This document shows positions 32,490 to 41,194 of a stretch of DNA of 64,000 nucleotides, piece after piece. The notes beneath the pieces are model-generated. The model saw only the letters and a list, made by a program, of their open reading frames with translations, was not told the origin of the DNA and did not search any database. The translations under genes and the position numbers were made by a program. Numbering within the stretch: position 1 is the stretch's first letter; each line of letters opens with the position of its first letter. Source of the stretch: Micromonospora_J zhanjiangensis (GTDB lineage Bacteria; Actinomycetota; Actinomycetes; Mycobacteriales; Micromonosporaceae); contig NZ_JBHSBN010000003.1 of the NCBI RefSeq assembly GCF_042650605.1, forward strand, positions 1 to 64,000, given 5' to 3'.

Positions 32490-33386
32490 TCAGTCCTCGT
32501 CCGCCGACGTACCGTCGGCGGTGGCCAACTGCTCACCAGGTGTCCGCGACGTCGGCACCGTTGCCCGTCCGCCGTCCTCCGGGGTGCGCGACCCGCCGTC
32601 CCCCGGTCCGGCCGGAGCCGGCCGGGAGGTCGTGGCGGGCCGGTCGGCCCGGTCCGCGGCGGTCGCGTCGTCCGTCCGGGTCGCTGCCGCCCAGACGTCC
32701 CGCTCCCCCGTCGGTGGAAGATCATGCCTGGTCCGGGTGGCGGTGCGCCATACCTCGTCGTCGCCGGATCCGGCCCGGCCTGCCGACCCGGCGTCGGCCG
32801 GCCCGGCGGGGGCCCGCGTACCGGCGCCGTCCGGACGGGCGTCCGGGCCGGTCCCGGGCGTTCCGGTGTCCTGCGGGCGGCCCGCGGCGGGGGCGCCGGA
32901 GCCGGCGGTGGACAGCGCCCGCAGCAGGCTCGCCACCCCCGCGGCGAGGTCACCGGCGCCGGTGGCCAGCCGCTCGGCGAACTCCGGACTCGGGTCGCGC
33001 AACGCGGACATCGTGCGGCAGAGCGGACAGACGCAGCATTCGGCGCTGCCGGTGGCGAAACCCCCGGCGGCGTGCGTCGGCCCGGCTCCGCCCGCCCCGG
33101 GGGCGCCCTCATCCGGAACGGCCGGATCCGCCGCCGCCGGGCCGGCGCCGGCGGCCGAGGCCGCACCGCCGGTGGTGCCGGTGCCGGCAGCGCCGGCAGC
33201 GGCGGTGGCGGCGCCGGTCCGACCGCCGTGGCCCAGGGCGCCGGAGATCAGGTCACCGACCGGGCCGAACGCGCCCCGCAGGCCGTCGGCGCCGCCGTCC
33301 GAACCGGCCAGCCGTACGGCGGCCAGGGCGGTGGCCACCAGTCGCTCCGCCTCCTCGCGGGCCGAGCCCGGATCGATCTCCCCCAT
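32490..33386 (-). CDS. Ala/Gly/Pro-rich conserved hypothetical protein
   Basis: 298 residues from ATG 33386. The N-terminal helix (EEAERLVATALAAVRLAG) and a central ATGSAECCVCPLCRTMSAL, with a CCxCPLC cysteine cluster, are the only conserved-looking pieces. The rest is low-complexity, predicted disordered linker rich in Gly, Ala, Pro and Asp. The cysteine cluster could bind zinc. It is placed between glucokinase and the SRPBCC gene, an order I recall from other actinomycetes, which suggests a real gene despite weak features. Function unknown. Confidence 0.7.
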   Translation of the reverse strand: MGEIDPGSAREEAERLVATALAAVRLAGSDGGADGLRGAFGPVGDLISGALGHGGRTGAATAAAGAAGTGTTGGAASAAGAGPAAADPAVPDEGAPGAGGAGPTHAAGGFATGSAECCVCPLCRTMSALRDPSPEFAERLATGAGDLAAGVASLLRALSTAGSGAPAAGRPQDTGTPGTGPDARPDGAGTRAPAGPADAGSAGRAGSGDDEVWRTATRTRHDLPPTGERDVWAAATRTDDATAADRADRPATTSRPAPAGPGDGGSRTPEDGGRATVPTSRTPGEQLATADGTSADED

Positions 33387-33426
33387 GCTCGGCTCCCTCA
33401 CCGTGACACCGTTACCGGCGAACCCG

Positions 33427-33882
33427 TCACTGAGCCGCACCGGAGCGTTCTACCCGCCCCTTGAGCTGCTTCAACGCCGTGTCCATGATCATTTTCTCGG
33501 CCTTGCGGCGGAACATCCCCAACATCCCGACCGACAACTCGACCTCCAGCGTGTAGGTCACCGTGCAGCTGCCGTCGCCGTTGTCGTCGAGGTCGTACGA
33601 CCCGACCTGCCGCTTCTGCATCCGGGAGGGCGCCACGAGATGCCACTCGATCCGGGAGAGATCCTCGGCGTACCCGTAGGCCAGGGTGTACTCGTCGGCC
33701 ATCACCCCGGCGTCCAGAACGAACCGGACCTGGCTGGCGTAGCCGTCCTCGTACTCCTCGACGACCTCGACGCTCTTGACCGCCTCGGTCCACTCCGGGT
33801 AGTGCCGAAAGTCACAGATCACCGCCGCCACCCGGTCCGGTGGTGCGGCGATGACGATCGACTGGGTGGAGGAGTCCGCCAT
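33427..33882 (-). CDS. SRPBCC (START-like) family protein
   Basis: 151 residues. Starts MADSSTQSIVIAAPPDRVAA, then HYPEWTEAVKSVEVVEEY, the usual entry of the polyketide cyclase/dehydrase-like SRPBCC fold, a helix-grip barrel that binds hydrophobic ligands. RIEWHLVAPSRMQKRQVGSY and the C-terminal long helix FRRKAEKMIMDTALKQLKG fit. No catalytic residues can be named. Divergent from the acyl-CoA ligase at 34000, so a lipid-related role is plausible. Confidence 0.88.
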   Translation of the reverse strand: MADSSTQSIVIAAPPDRVAAVICDFRHYPEWTEAVKSVEVVEEYEDGYASQVRFVLDAGVMADEYTLAYGYAEDLSRIEWHLVAPSRMQKRQVGSYDLDDNGDGSCTVTYTLEVELSVGMLGMFRRKAEKMIMDTALKQLKGRVERSGAAQ

Positions 33883-33999
33883 GTGGGGCAGGCTACCCGT
33901 GCGGCGGACCTGCCGGTACGACCGGCCCGCCGGGGCGGGTAGGTTGCGAAAGAGCCAGCCGCCGGACCCGGCCGGCGAGTACGAGCCCGAGGAGTGCAG

Positions 34000-35802
34000 G
34001 TGCGCGAGTTCTCCGTCCCACCGGTCGTCAGCGTCGGCGACGCGGCGAACCTGACCGACCCGGTCTGGGACAACGCCGAGACAGCCCCCGACTTCGTCCA
34101 GTTCGTCCGGCCGGTGCCAGGTCGGACGGACGACTGGGAGGACGTCACCTGCCGGCAGTTCCGCGACGAGGTGATCGCCGTCGCCCGCGGGCTGGTCGCC
34201 GCCGGGATCGAGCCGGGTGCCCGGGTCGGGTTGATGAGCAAGACCCGGTACGAGTGGACCCTGGTCGACTACGCGATCTGGGCGGCCGGGGCGGTCACCG
34301 TACCGATCTACGAGACCTCCAGCGCGGACCAGGTGGCCTGGATCCTCGCCGACTCCGGCGCGACGGCCTGCGTCGTGGAGAGCAACAACAACGCGCTCTG
34401 CCTGACCGGCGTCCGCGACCGGCTGCCGGACCTGGAGCGGGTCTGGCAGATCGACGCGGGCGACCTGGACCGGTTGCGGTCCGACGGCGCCGCGGTCGAC
34501 CCGGCCGACATCGACGCCCGGCGCGCTGGGGTCCGGGCCGACGACCTGGCCACCATCATCTACACCAGCGGCACCACCGGCCGGCCCAAGGGCTGCGAGC
34601 TGACCCACCGGAACATGTACTCGGACATCGCGAACGCCGTCCCGGTGCTGCCCAACCTGTTCCACGAGGGCGCGTCGACGCTGCTGTTCCTGCCGTTGGC
34701 GCACTCGTTCGCCCGGCTGATCCAGATCGGCGTGGTGGCCGCCCGGGCCACCATGGCGCACAGCTCGGACACCAAGAACCTGGTGCCGGAGCTGCAACGG
34801 TTCCGCCCCACCTTCGTCCTGTCGGTGCCCCGGGTGTTCGAGAAGGTCTACAACGGCGCGGCGCAGAAGGCGCAGGCCGAGGGCAAGGGCAAGATCTTCG
34901 CGGCGGCCGAGCAGACCGCCGTGGCCTGGAGCGAGGCGTTGGACTCCCCCTCCGGGCCGGGCCTGCGGCTGCGGCTGCGGCACCAGGTGTTCGACCGGCT
35001 GGTCTACCGGCGGCTGCGGGCCGCGCTGGGCGGCCGGTGCCGCGCCGCGATCAGCGGCGGCGCGCCGTTGGGTGCCCGGCTCGGGCACTTCTTCCGCGGG
35101 GTCGGGATCACCGTCCAGGAGGGCTACGGACTCACCGAGACCTCGCCCGCGGCCGCGGCCAACCTGCCCGACGCGACCCGGATCGGCACGGTCGGCCGGC
35201 CGCTGCCCGGGGTCACCATCCGGGTGGAGAACGACGGCGAGATCCTGATCAAGGGCGACCTGGTGTTCCGTGGCTACCGGAACAATCCCGAGGCCACCGC
35301 CGAGGCCCTGGACGACGGCTGGTTCCGCACCGGCGACCTGGGTCGGCTGGACTCCGACGGTTTTCTCACCATCACCGGCCGAAAGAAGGAGATCATCGTG
35401 ACCGCGGGCGGCAAGAACGTCGCCCCGGCGGTGCTGGAGGACCCGATCCGGGCCCATCCCCTGGTCAGCCAGTGCATGGTGGTCGGCGACCGGCGGCCGT
35501 TCGTCGCCGCGCTGGTCACCATCGACGAGGAGGCCTGGCCGGGCTGGCTGGCCGGTCACGGGCTGGCCGAGTCGACCAGCGTGGCCGACATGCGCGACGA
35601 CGAGGCGTTGCGGGCCGAGATCCAGCAGGTGATCGACGAGGCGAACCGGGCGGTGTCCCGGGCCGAGGCGATCAAGGCGTTCCGGATCCTGGACCGGGAT
35701 TTCAGCGAGGCCACCGGCGAGCTGACCCCGTCTCTCAAGATCAAGCGGAATGTCGTGCAGGAGACGCACGCCGCCGAGATCGCCGACATCTACGAGCACT
35801 GA
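34000..35802 (+). CDS. Long-chain acyl-CoA synthetase (AMP-dependent)
   Basis: 600 residues from GTG 34000, five nt after GAGGAG. It activates fatty acids through an acyl-adenylate. P-loop motif IIYTSGTTGRPKGCELTHRN, LFLPLAHSFAR, VQEGYGLTETSPAA, WFRTGDLGRLDSDGFLTITG and RKKEIIVTAGGKNVAP are all present. FadD15-type length and the LPLAHSFARLIQ segment fit long-chain enzymes. Soluble. Divergent from the SRPBCC protein and followed at 14 nt by a histidine kinase gene, which may be co-transcribed. Confidence 0.94.
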   Translation: MREFSVPPVVSVGDAANLTDPVWDNAETAPDFVQFVRPVPGRTDDWEDVTCRQFRDEVIAVARGLVAAGIEPGARVGLMSKTRYEWTLVDYAIWAAGAVTVPIYETSSADQVAWILADSGATACVVESNNNALCLTGVRDRLPDLERVWQIDAGDLDRLRSDGAAVDPADIDARRAGVRADDLATIIYTSGTTGRPKGCELTHRNMYSDIANAVPVLPNLFHEGASTLLFLPLAHSFARLIQIGVVAARATMAHSSDTKNLVPELQRFRPTFVLSVPRVFEKVYNGAAQKAQAEGKGKIFAAAEQTAVAWSEALDSPSGPGLRLRLRHQVFDRLVYRRLRAALGGRCRAAISGGAPLGARLGHFFRGVGITVQEGYGLTETSPAAAANLPDATRIGTVGRPLPGVTIRVENDGEILIKGDLVFRGYRNNPEATAEALDDGWFRTGDLGRLDSDGFLTITGRKKEIIVTAGGKNVAPAVLEDPIRAHPLVSQCMVVGDRRPFVAALVTIDEEAWPGWLAGHGLAESTSVADMRDDEALRAEIQQVIDEANRAVSRAEAIKAFRILDRDFSEATGELTPSLKIKRNVVQETHAAEIADIYEH

Positions 35803-35816
35803 CTACGATCCGTCAG

Positions 35817-37499
35817 GTGTCCGCTTCGACTGGCGCCCGCCCGCGCCCGCATCCGCTCGCGGCGACCGCGCGCGTGGTCATGCTCGCGCTGGTCGCGGTC
35901 CTGACCCTGATCACCACCCGGGATCCGCAGCAGCTCTGGTGGATCGGCCTGCTCGCGGTCGCCGGGATACCCGCCGTCGCGGCACGCGAGCACCGCGTCC
36001 TCGGCCCGCTCGGCCGGTACGCCGAGGTCGTGGTCATCGGGCTGGCCGCCAGCCAGGTCGCCGCCGCCGCGACCGTCGGCGGCGGCTGGGGCGCGTCGGC
36101 GATCCTGCCCTACCTGGCCGTACCGCTGACCGTGGCCGCCCTCGCCCACCGGTCGCAGGAGGGCGCCGGCTTGCTCGCGGTCGCCGCGGTCACCCTGCTG
36201 GGCAGCGCCGCGCTGACCGGCTCGGGACCCGACCGGCAACTGGTCCAACCGTGGTACCTCGCGGTCTGCGCGCAGTGGCTGGTGCTGGCCGCCCTGGGCC
36301 TGTACGCGGCCGGCACCCTGCAACGGGTGCTGCAGGCCCGCGGCGAGGGCCCGCCCCAGCCGTACGCCGAGGCGACCCGGCTGCTGACCCAGCTACGCAG
36401 CGTCGCCCGGCAGCTGCCCGGGGCCACCCTGGACCCGGGCGGCATCTCCGAGCACCTGGTGGAGGAGGTGCGGACGGTGGTCCGGGCCGACCGGGCGGCG
36501 GTGCTGTCGGCCAGCGGCGGCGGCCGGTTGGTGGTGCTCGCCCAGGCCGGCGTGGACCGGGTGGACTGGGAGACCACCCTGGACGCCGACTCGGCCATCG
36601 CCGACGCGTGGGCCACCCAGCAGCCGCAGACGGCCAACCGGTCGCAGGCCCGCTCGCACCCGGGTGGGGACGTGTCCGCGCTGGTCGTACCGTTGGTCGC
36701 CGGGGTCCGTACGGTGGGGTTGCTGGCCCTGGAGGCGGACGTGACCGGCGCCTACCCGGCGGCGGCGGTGGGCCGGGTGACCGGGGTGACCCGGCCGGCG
36801 GCGCTGCGGCTGGAGGCCGCCCTGCTCTTCGACGAGGTGCGCTCGCTGGCCACCAACGAGGAACGGCAACGACTGGCCCGGGAGATCCACGACGGGGTGG
36901 CCCAGGAACTGGTCATGGTCGGGTACGGCATCGACAACGCGCTGGCCACCGTGCACGACGACGCCAAGGAGACCGAGGAGTCGCTGCGTACCCTGCGCGC
37001 CGAGGTGACCCGGGTGATCACCGAGCTGCGGCTCAGCCTGTTCGAACTGCGCAGCGAGGTCGACCGGCACGGCGGGCTGGCCGCCGCGATCGCCGAGTAC
37101 GCCCGCACCGTCGGCGCCTCGGCCGGACTGCGGGTGCACCTGTCCCTGGACGAGTCGACCGCCCGGCTGCCGGCGGCGACCGAGGCCGAGCTGCTGCGCA
37201 TCGCCCAGGAGGCGGTCACCAACGCGCGCAAGCACGCCGGGGCGGCTAATCTATGGGTTACCTGTGAGGTGGATCCCCCGTACGCCCAAATTGAAGTGTC
37301 GGATGATGGTCAGGGCATCGCTGACCAGCGCCCGGACGGGCGGTACGGTCTTGCGATCATGGCCGAGAGGGCGGAACGTATCCGGGGCCGGCTGGAGATC
37401 AGTCCGCGACACCCCAGCGGCACGACGGTGGCGGTGGTACTCGGAACGTCGCCTCGGCGCGATAACGTGCGCGGTAGCACCGCAGGAGAAGGGGAGTAG
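35817..37499 (+). CDS. Sensor histidine kinase (HisKA_3/NarL-type)
   Basis: 560 residues from GTG 35817. Residues about 20-165 hold around six membrane spans (VVMLALVAVLTLIT, YAEVVVIGLAASQVAA and others). A GAF-like region follows, about 195-335. The phospho-acceptor His is in RLAREIHDGVAQELVMVGYG, and the ATPase domain has the N box LLRIAQEAVTNARKHAG and G1 box VSDDGQGI. This is the layout of kinases paired with LuxR-type regulators. The regulator starts 7 nt after the stop, so the two form a two-component pair. The signal is unknown. Confidence 0.93.
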   Translation: MSASTGARPRPHPLAATARVVMLALVAVLTLITTRDPQQLWWIGLLAVAGIPAVAAREHRVLGPLGRYAEVVVIGLAASQVAAAATVGGGWGASAILPYLAVPLTVAALAHRSQEGAGLLAVAAVTLLGSAALTGSGPDRQLVQPWYLAVCAQWLVLAALGLYAAGTLQRVLQARGEGPPQPYAEATRLLTQLRSVARQLPGATLDPGGISEHLVEEVRTVVRADRAAVLSASGGGRLVVLAQAGVDRVDWETTLDADSAIADAWATQQPQTANRSQARSHPGGDVSALVVPLVAGVRTVGLLALEADVTGAYPAAAVGRVTGVTRPAALRLEAALLFDEVRSLATNEERQRLAREIHDGVAQELVMVGYGIDNALATVHDDAKETEESLRTLRAEVTRVITELRLSLFELRSEVDRHGGLAAAIAEYARTVGASAGLRVHLSLDESTARLPAATEAELLRIAQEAVTNARKHAGAANLWVTCEVDPPYAQIEVSDDGQGIADQRPDGRYGLAIMAERAERIRGRLEISPRHPSGTTVAVVLGTSPRRDNVRGSTAGEGE

Positions 37500-37506
37500 C
37501 CCGAGC

Positions 37507-38175
37507 ATGACGACCAGCCCCACGCCGACCACCCGCACCAAGGTCCTCCTCGTGGACGATCACGACCTGATCAGGAAGGGCCTGCGCCACGCGTTCGAGC
37601 GGGACCGGCAGTTCGAGGTCGTCGGCGAGGCGGCCACCGCCGCGGAGGGGGTCCGGCAAGCCGGTGCCCTGCAGCCCGACGTCGTGATCATGGACCTTCG
37701 ATTGCCGGACGGCAGTGGTCTGGAGGCGACCCGAGCGCTACGCAAGTCCAGCGCGACGATGGGCATCGTGGTGCTGACCATGTACGCGGGCGACGACCAG
37801 TTGTTCGGTGCCCTGGAGGCCGGCGCCAGCGCGTTCGTGCCCAAGACCGCGCCCGCCGACGAGGTGGTCGCGGCCGCCCGGCACGCCGCCTCCTCCCCCA
37901 GCGCCTTCACGGCCGCCGACCTGGCCGAGGCGATGAAACGGCGGCTGGCCCCGTCCGGTCCGCAGTTGTCCCCCCGGGAGGGTCAGGTGCTCCGCCTGCT
38001 CGCCGACGGGATGAGCGTGGCCGGCATCGCCAAGCAGCTGTTCGTCAGCGAGTCGACCGCCAAGACGCACATCTCGAAGCTCTACGAGAAGCTGGGTGCG
38101 GCCAACCGCGCCCAGGCGCTGATGACCGCCCTGCGGTTGGGCCTGCTCGAAGCGCCTGACGCTCCCAAGTTCTGA
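37507..38175 (+). CDS. LuxR/NarL-type response regulator
   Basis: 222 residues. The receiver domain (10-130) has VLLVDDHDLIRKGLRHAF, phospho-acceptor Asp in VVIMDLRLPDGSGLE and the conserved Lys in AFVPKTAP. The LuxR helix-turn-helix (155-215) reads LSPREGQVLRLLADGMSVAG, then AKQLFVSESTAKTHISKLYE. Partner of the kinase at 35817. Target genes unknown. A terminator hairpin follows at 38221. Confidence 0.94.
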   Translation: MTTSPTPTTRTKVLLVDDHDLIRKGLRHAFERDRQFEVVGEAATAAEGVRQAGALQPDVVIMDLRLPDGSGLEATRALRKSSATMGIVVLTMYAGDDQLFGALEAGASAFVPKTAPADEVVAAARHAASSPSAFTAADLAEAMKRRLAPSGPQLSPREGQVLRLLADGMSVAGIAKQLFVSESTAKTHISKLYEKLGAANRAQALMTALRLGLLEAPDAPKF

Positions 38176-38220
38176 CCGACCGCCCCACCCCGGCTGGAAC
38201 GCTCCACCGGACCGGTCCGC

Positions 38221-38264
38221 ACGGCCCCCGGCTCCGCGCCCCGACGGCGCGGGTCGGGGGCCGT
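38221..38264 (+). terminator. Terminator after response regulator
   Basis: ACGGCCCCCG (38221-38230) pairs perfectly with CGGGGGCCGT (38255-38264), with a second inner GCGCC/GGCGC pairing, followed by TTTCCGT. It lies 45 nt past the stop of the two-component operon. Confidence 0.75.
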
Positions 38265-38458
38265 TTCCGTCGTCGGGACGGGCCCGCCGGAACAACGACT
38301 ACCGAGCGTGGTCGTCCGGGCGGCGCGGGAGGATATCAACTCCGGTAACTACGCCATTGGCTCGGTGCTCTGGATTCCTCGATCCACGCCCGGGCAGAAT
38401 AGCTGCGACCACCTGGCGGGGCAGAAAAACCGCGTCATTCGCTTAAGGGGCGTACGTT

Positions 38459-39265
38459 ATGCAACGGCCGGATTGGGCGCCGGAGAGCATCGACATGGAG
38501 CGACCCAGCGTCGCCCGGATGTACGACTACTACCTGGGCGGGTCGCACAACTTCGCGGTCGACCGGACGGCGGCGCAGGCGATGGTGGCCGCCGTGCCGG
38601 ACGCCCCACTGATGGCCCAGGCCAACCGGGCGTTCCTGCGCCGCGCCGTGCACTTCCTGATCGACCAGGGGGTCCGGCAGTTCCTCGACATCGGTTCCGG
38701 CATCCCCACCGTCGGCAACGTGCACGAGATCGCCCAGCGGGCCGCCCCCGAGTCCCGGGTGGTCTACGTGGACGTGGACCCGGTCGCCGTGGCACACAGC
38801 CGGCAGATGCTGGCCGGCAACCGCAACGCCGTCGTCGTCCAGGAGGACCTGCGGAACCCGGAACAGATCCTGGCGCATCCGGACCTGCACCGGCTGCTCG
38901 ACTTCGACCGGCCGATCGCCGTCCTGGTCGTGGCGGTGCTGCACTTCGTCGCCCCGGCGGACGACCCCGCCGGCGTCCTGCGCCGGATCCGCAAGGCCCT
39001 GCCGTCCGGCAGCTACCTGGTGCTGTCCCAGGCCGGTGACGTCGGCGAGTTGCACGCCGAACGCGCACAGGCCGAACGGATCTACCGCCGCACCGACAAC
39101 CCGCTGTGGATCCGTACCCGCGCCGAACTCACCGAACTCTTCGACGGCTTCGACCTGGTCGAGCCGGGGGTGGTCTGGGTGCCGCAGTGGCGCCCCGACA
39201 CCCCGGACGTCGTCGAGGAGCCCGAGCGGGCGGGTTTCCTGGGCGGTGCGGGACGGCTGGCGTGA
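38459..39265 (+). CDS. SAM-dependent methyltransferase, DUF574 family
   Basis: 268 residues starting MQRPDWAPESIDMERPSVAR, the characteristic opening RMYDYYLGGSHNFAVDR of DUF574 (PF04672) proteins, which are abundant in actinomycetes and have a Rossmann methyltransferase fold. SAM motif QFLDIGSGIPTVGNVHEIA. Later VVYVDVDPVAVAHSR and LPSGSYLVLSQAG. Substrates of the family are unknown. It is joined to the next gene by a 4-nt GTGA overlap, so methyl transfer and c-di-GMP turnover may be linked. Confidence 0.93.
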   Translation: MQRPDWAPESIDMERPSVARMYDYYLGGSHNFAVDRTAAQAMVAAVPDAPLMAQANRAFLRRAVHFLIDQGVRQFLDIGSGIPTVGNVHEIAQRAAPESRVVYVDVDPVAVAHSRQMLAGNRNAVVVQEDLRNPEQILAHPDLHRLLDFDRPIAVLVVAVLHFVAPADDPAGVLRRIRKALPSGSYLVLSQAGDVGELHAERAQAERIYRRTDNPLWIRTRAELTELFDGFDLVEPGVVWVPQWRPDTPDVVEEPERAGFLGGAGRLA

Positions 39266-41058
39266 CCGACGAGTCTGTCCTGGCCACGGCGCGACCGGGC
39301 CTCGCGGCCTTCGCCCGGGCCTGGGCCAAGGCGGTCGCCGGCACCAGCTACCTGCCGATGACCCACGCCCAACTGGAGGCACTGCTGCTACGCCTGACCG
39401 TACGGCTCGCGGCGGCGCTGGCGGCCGAGCCGTTCGACGTACGGCGCGGCCAGCAGGTCGGCGCCGATCTGGTCGCCGCGCACGTGACCTCCGCCGAAGG
39501 GCTGGGCCGCACCGTCGAGGTGCTGCACCTGCGGTTGCTGCGCGACCTGGGACTGTCCGGTGAGGACGTCCAGGACCGGATGGCCCGGCTGCTGGGGACG
39601 GTGACCACCGGTTACACCCGGGCGCTGCGCGACCGCACCCTCGACGAGCAGGAGTCCATCCGCCGGGCCGACATGGTCGCCCGGGAACAGGCCGAGCGGG
39701 CGCTGCGGGACAGCGAGGCCCGGTTCCGCCACCAGGCCACCCACGACCCGCTGACCGGCCTGGCCAACCGCACCGTCTTCACCGAGCGACTCACCGCCGC
39801 CATCGCCCGCGCCGAGGCGAACGGCGCCCGGATCGGGCTCTGCTTCGTGGACCTCGACCGGTTCAAGGAGGTCAACGACACCCTCGGGCACCCGATGGGC
39901 GACCTGCTGCTGATCGCGGTGGCCGACCGGTTGCGTCGCGGCGTGGGCGAACACCTGGTCGCCCGGCTGGGTGGCGACGAGTTCGTCATCCTGCTGGAGG
40001 AGACCACCTGCACCACCGACGCGCTCACGGTGGCGGACGCGGCGCTGGCGGCCATCGGCCGGCCGACGGTCCTCGGCGGCCGCGAGGTGACCGTGTCGGC
40101 CAGCATCGGGATCGTCGAACGCCCGGCCGCCGGCAGCAACCCGACCGACCTGATGCGGGCCGCGGACATCACCATGCGCTGGGCCAAGGCCGCCGGCAAG
40201 CACCGCTGGGAACTGTTCGACGAGGAACGCCACGAGCGGGAACTGCGCCGGTACGCGTTGTCCGCCGCCCTGCCGGCCGCCCTGGAACGGGGCGAGTTCT
40301 ATCTCGACTACCAACCGCTCGCCTCGCTCGCCGACGGGAACGTACGCGGGGTCGAGGCGTTGGTCCGGTGGCGTCACCCGGAGCTGGGGGTGCTGCGGCC
40401 GGACCGGTTCATCGGGCTCGCCGAGGAAACCGGCATGATCGTGAAGCTGGGCGCCTGGGTGCTTGCCGAGGCGTGCCTGCAGGCCCGCGACTGGCTGCGG
40501 CTCAGCCCGGCCGCCCCGTTCGTCAGCGTCAACCTCGCCGTCCGTCAGGTGCACGCGGCCGGTCTGGTGGACGAGGTCCGCGAGTTGCTGGAACGGACCG
40601 GCCTGCCCCCGGACCGGCTCCAGTTGGAGATCACCGAGAGCGCGTTGATGAACGCCACCGGCGAGCCGGTGCGGGTCCTGCGGGTGCTCTCCGACCTCGG
40701 CGTACGGATCGCCATCGACGACTTCGGCACCGGCTACTCGAACCTGGCCTACCTGCGCAACCTGCCGGTGACCGAGCTGAAGGTCGCCGGTTCCTTCGTC
40801 GCCGGCCTGCGGGCGCCCCGGCACGATCCGGCGAGCCGCACCGACGAGCGCATCGTCGAGACCCTGGTCTCGCTGGCCCACGCCCTGGACCTGACGGTCA
40901 CCGCCGAGGGGGTGGAGACCGCCGGTCAGGCCGAGCGGCTGCGGGCGATCGGCTGCGACGCCGCGCAGGGCTGGCACTTCGGCGTACCGGCACCGCCGGA
41001 CCGGATCGCCGAGCGGCTGGCCGGCACCGCGCGACAGGTCGCCGGCCAGGCCGGCTGA
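39262..41058 (+). CDS. Diguanylate cyclase/phosphodiesterase (GGDEF-EAL), EAL partly degenerate
   Basis: 598 residues, GTG 39262. Residues about 1-125 are a helical sensor-like domain, then a short coiled coil (DEQESIRRADMVAREQAE). GGDEF domain about 150-310 with intact RLGGDEFVIL and FVDLDRFKEVND; no upstream RxxD inhibitory site. EAL domain about 325-590 with GVEALVRWRHPELG, ITESALMNATGE, DDFGTGYSNLAY and TAEGVETAGQ. But the usual LKIDRSF motif reads LKVAGSF: the Lys stays, the Asp is Ala. Cyclase activity is likely; phosphodiesterase activity is doubtful. No membrane span. Coupled to the DUF574 methyltransferase. Confidence 0.92.
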   Translation: MTDESVLATARPGLAAFARAWAKAVAGTSYLPMTHAQLEALLLRLTVRLAAALAAEPFDVRRGQQVGADLVAAHVTSAEGLGRTVEVLHLRLLRDLGLSGEDVQDRMARLLGTVTTGYTRALRDRTLDEQESIRRADMVAREQAERALRDSEARFRHQATHDPLTGLANRTVFTERLTAAIARAEANGARIGLCFVDLDRFKEVNDTLGHPMGDLLLIAVADRLRRGVGEHLVARLGGDEFVILLEETTCTTDALTVADAALAAIGRPTVLGGREVTVSASIGIVERPAAGSNPTDLMRAADITMRWAKAAGKHRWELFDEERHERELRRYALSAALPAALERGEFYLDYQPLASLADGNVRGVEALVRWRHPELGVLRPDRFIGLAEETGMIVKLGAWVLAEACLQARDWLRLSPAAPFVSVNLAVRQVHAAGLVDEVRELLERTGLPPDRLQLEITESALMNATGEPVRVLRVLSDLGVRIAIDDFGTGYSNLAYLRNLPVTELKVAGSFVAGLRAPRHDPASRTDERIVETLVSLAHALDLTVTAEGVETAGQAERLRAIGCDAAQGWHFGVPAPPDRIAERLAGTARQVAGQAG

Positions 41059-41068
41059 GCGCCGCGTC

Positions 41069-41162
41069 GCGGCGGTCCCGCGGGCGGCGGGCCGCCGGGC
41101 CCGTGGCCGGATTAGGCGGACCCCCGGTGCGGCGGCGGTCCCGCGCGCGGCGGGCCGCCGGG
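41069..41162. repeat. 31-bp direct repeat forming hairpins between convergent genes
   Basis: Two copies, 41069-41099 and 41132-41162, differ at one base. Each folds on itself through GGCGG/CCGCC arms. Located between the GGDEF-EAL gene and the convergent mannosyltransferase, so they may act as duplicated terminators. Confidence 0.6.
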
Positions 41163-41194
41163 GTCCGAGCCGGTCGTCCGCCGACCGGAGACGC

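Noticed and set aside
31454..33166. 570-residue frame upstream of glucokinase
   Set aside because: The N-terminal 250 residues are Arg/Pro/Gly-rich shadow of the gene at 32490-33386; the ROK domain begins at GTG 32401.
33427..35799. 790-residue minus-strand frame through the acyl-CoA ligase
   Set aside because: It is a shadow of the ligase gene with no domain; only the SRPBCC part up to 33882 is real.
34254..37499. 1081-residue frame joining ligase region to histidine kinase
   Set aside because: The first half is out of frame with the ligase and low-complexity; the kinase starts at GTG 35817.
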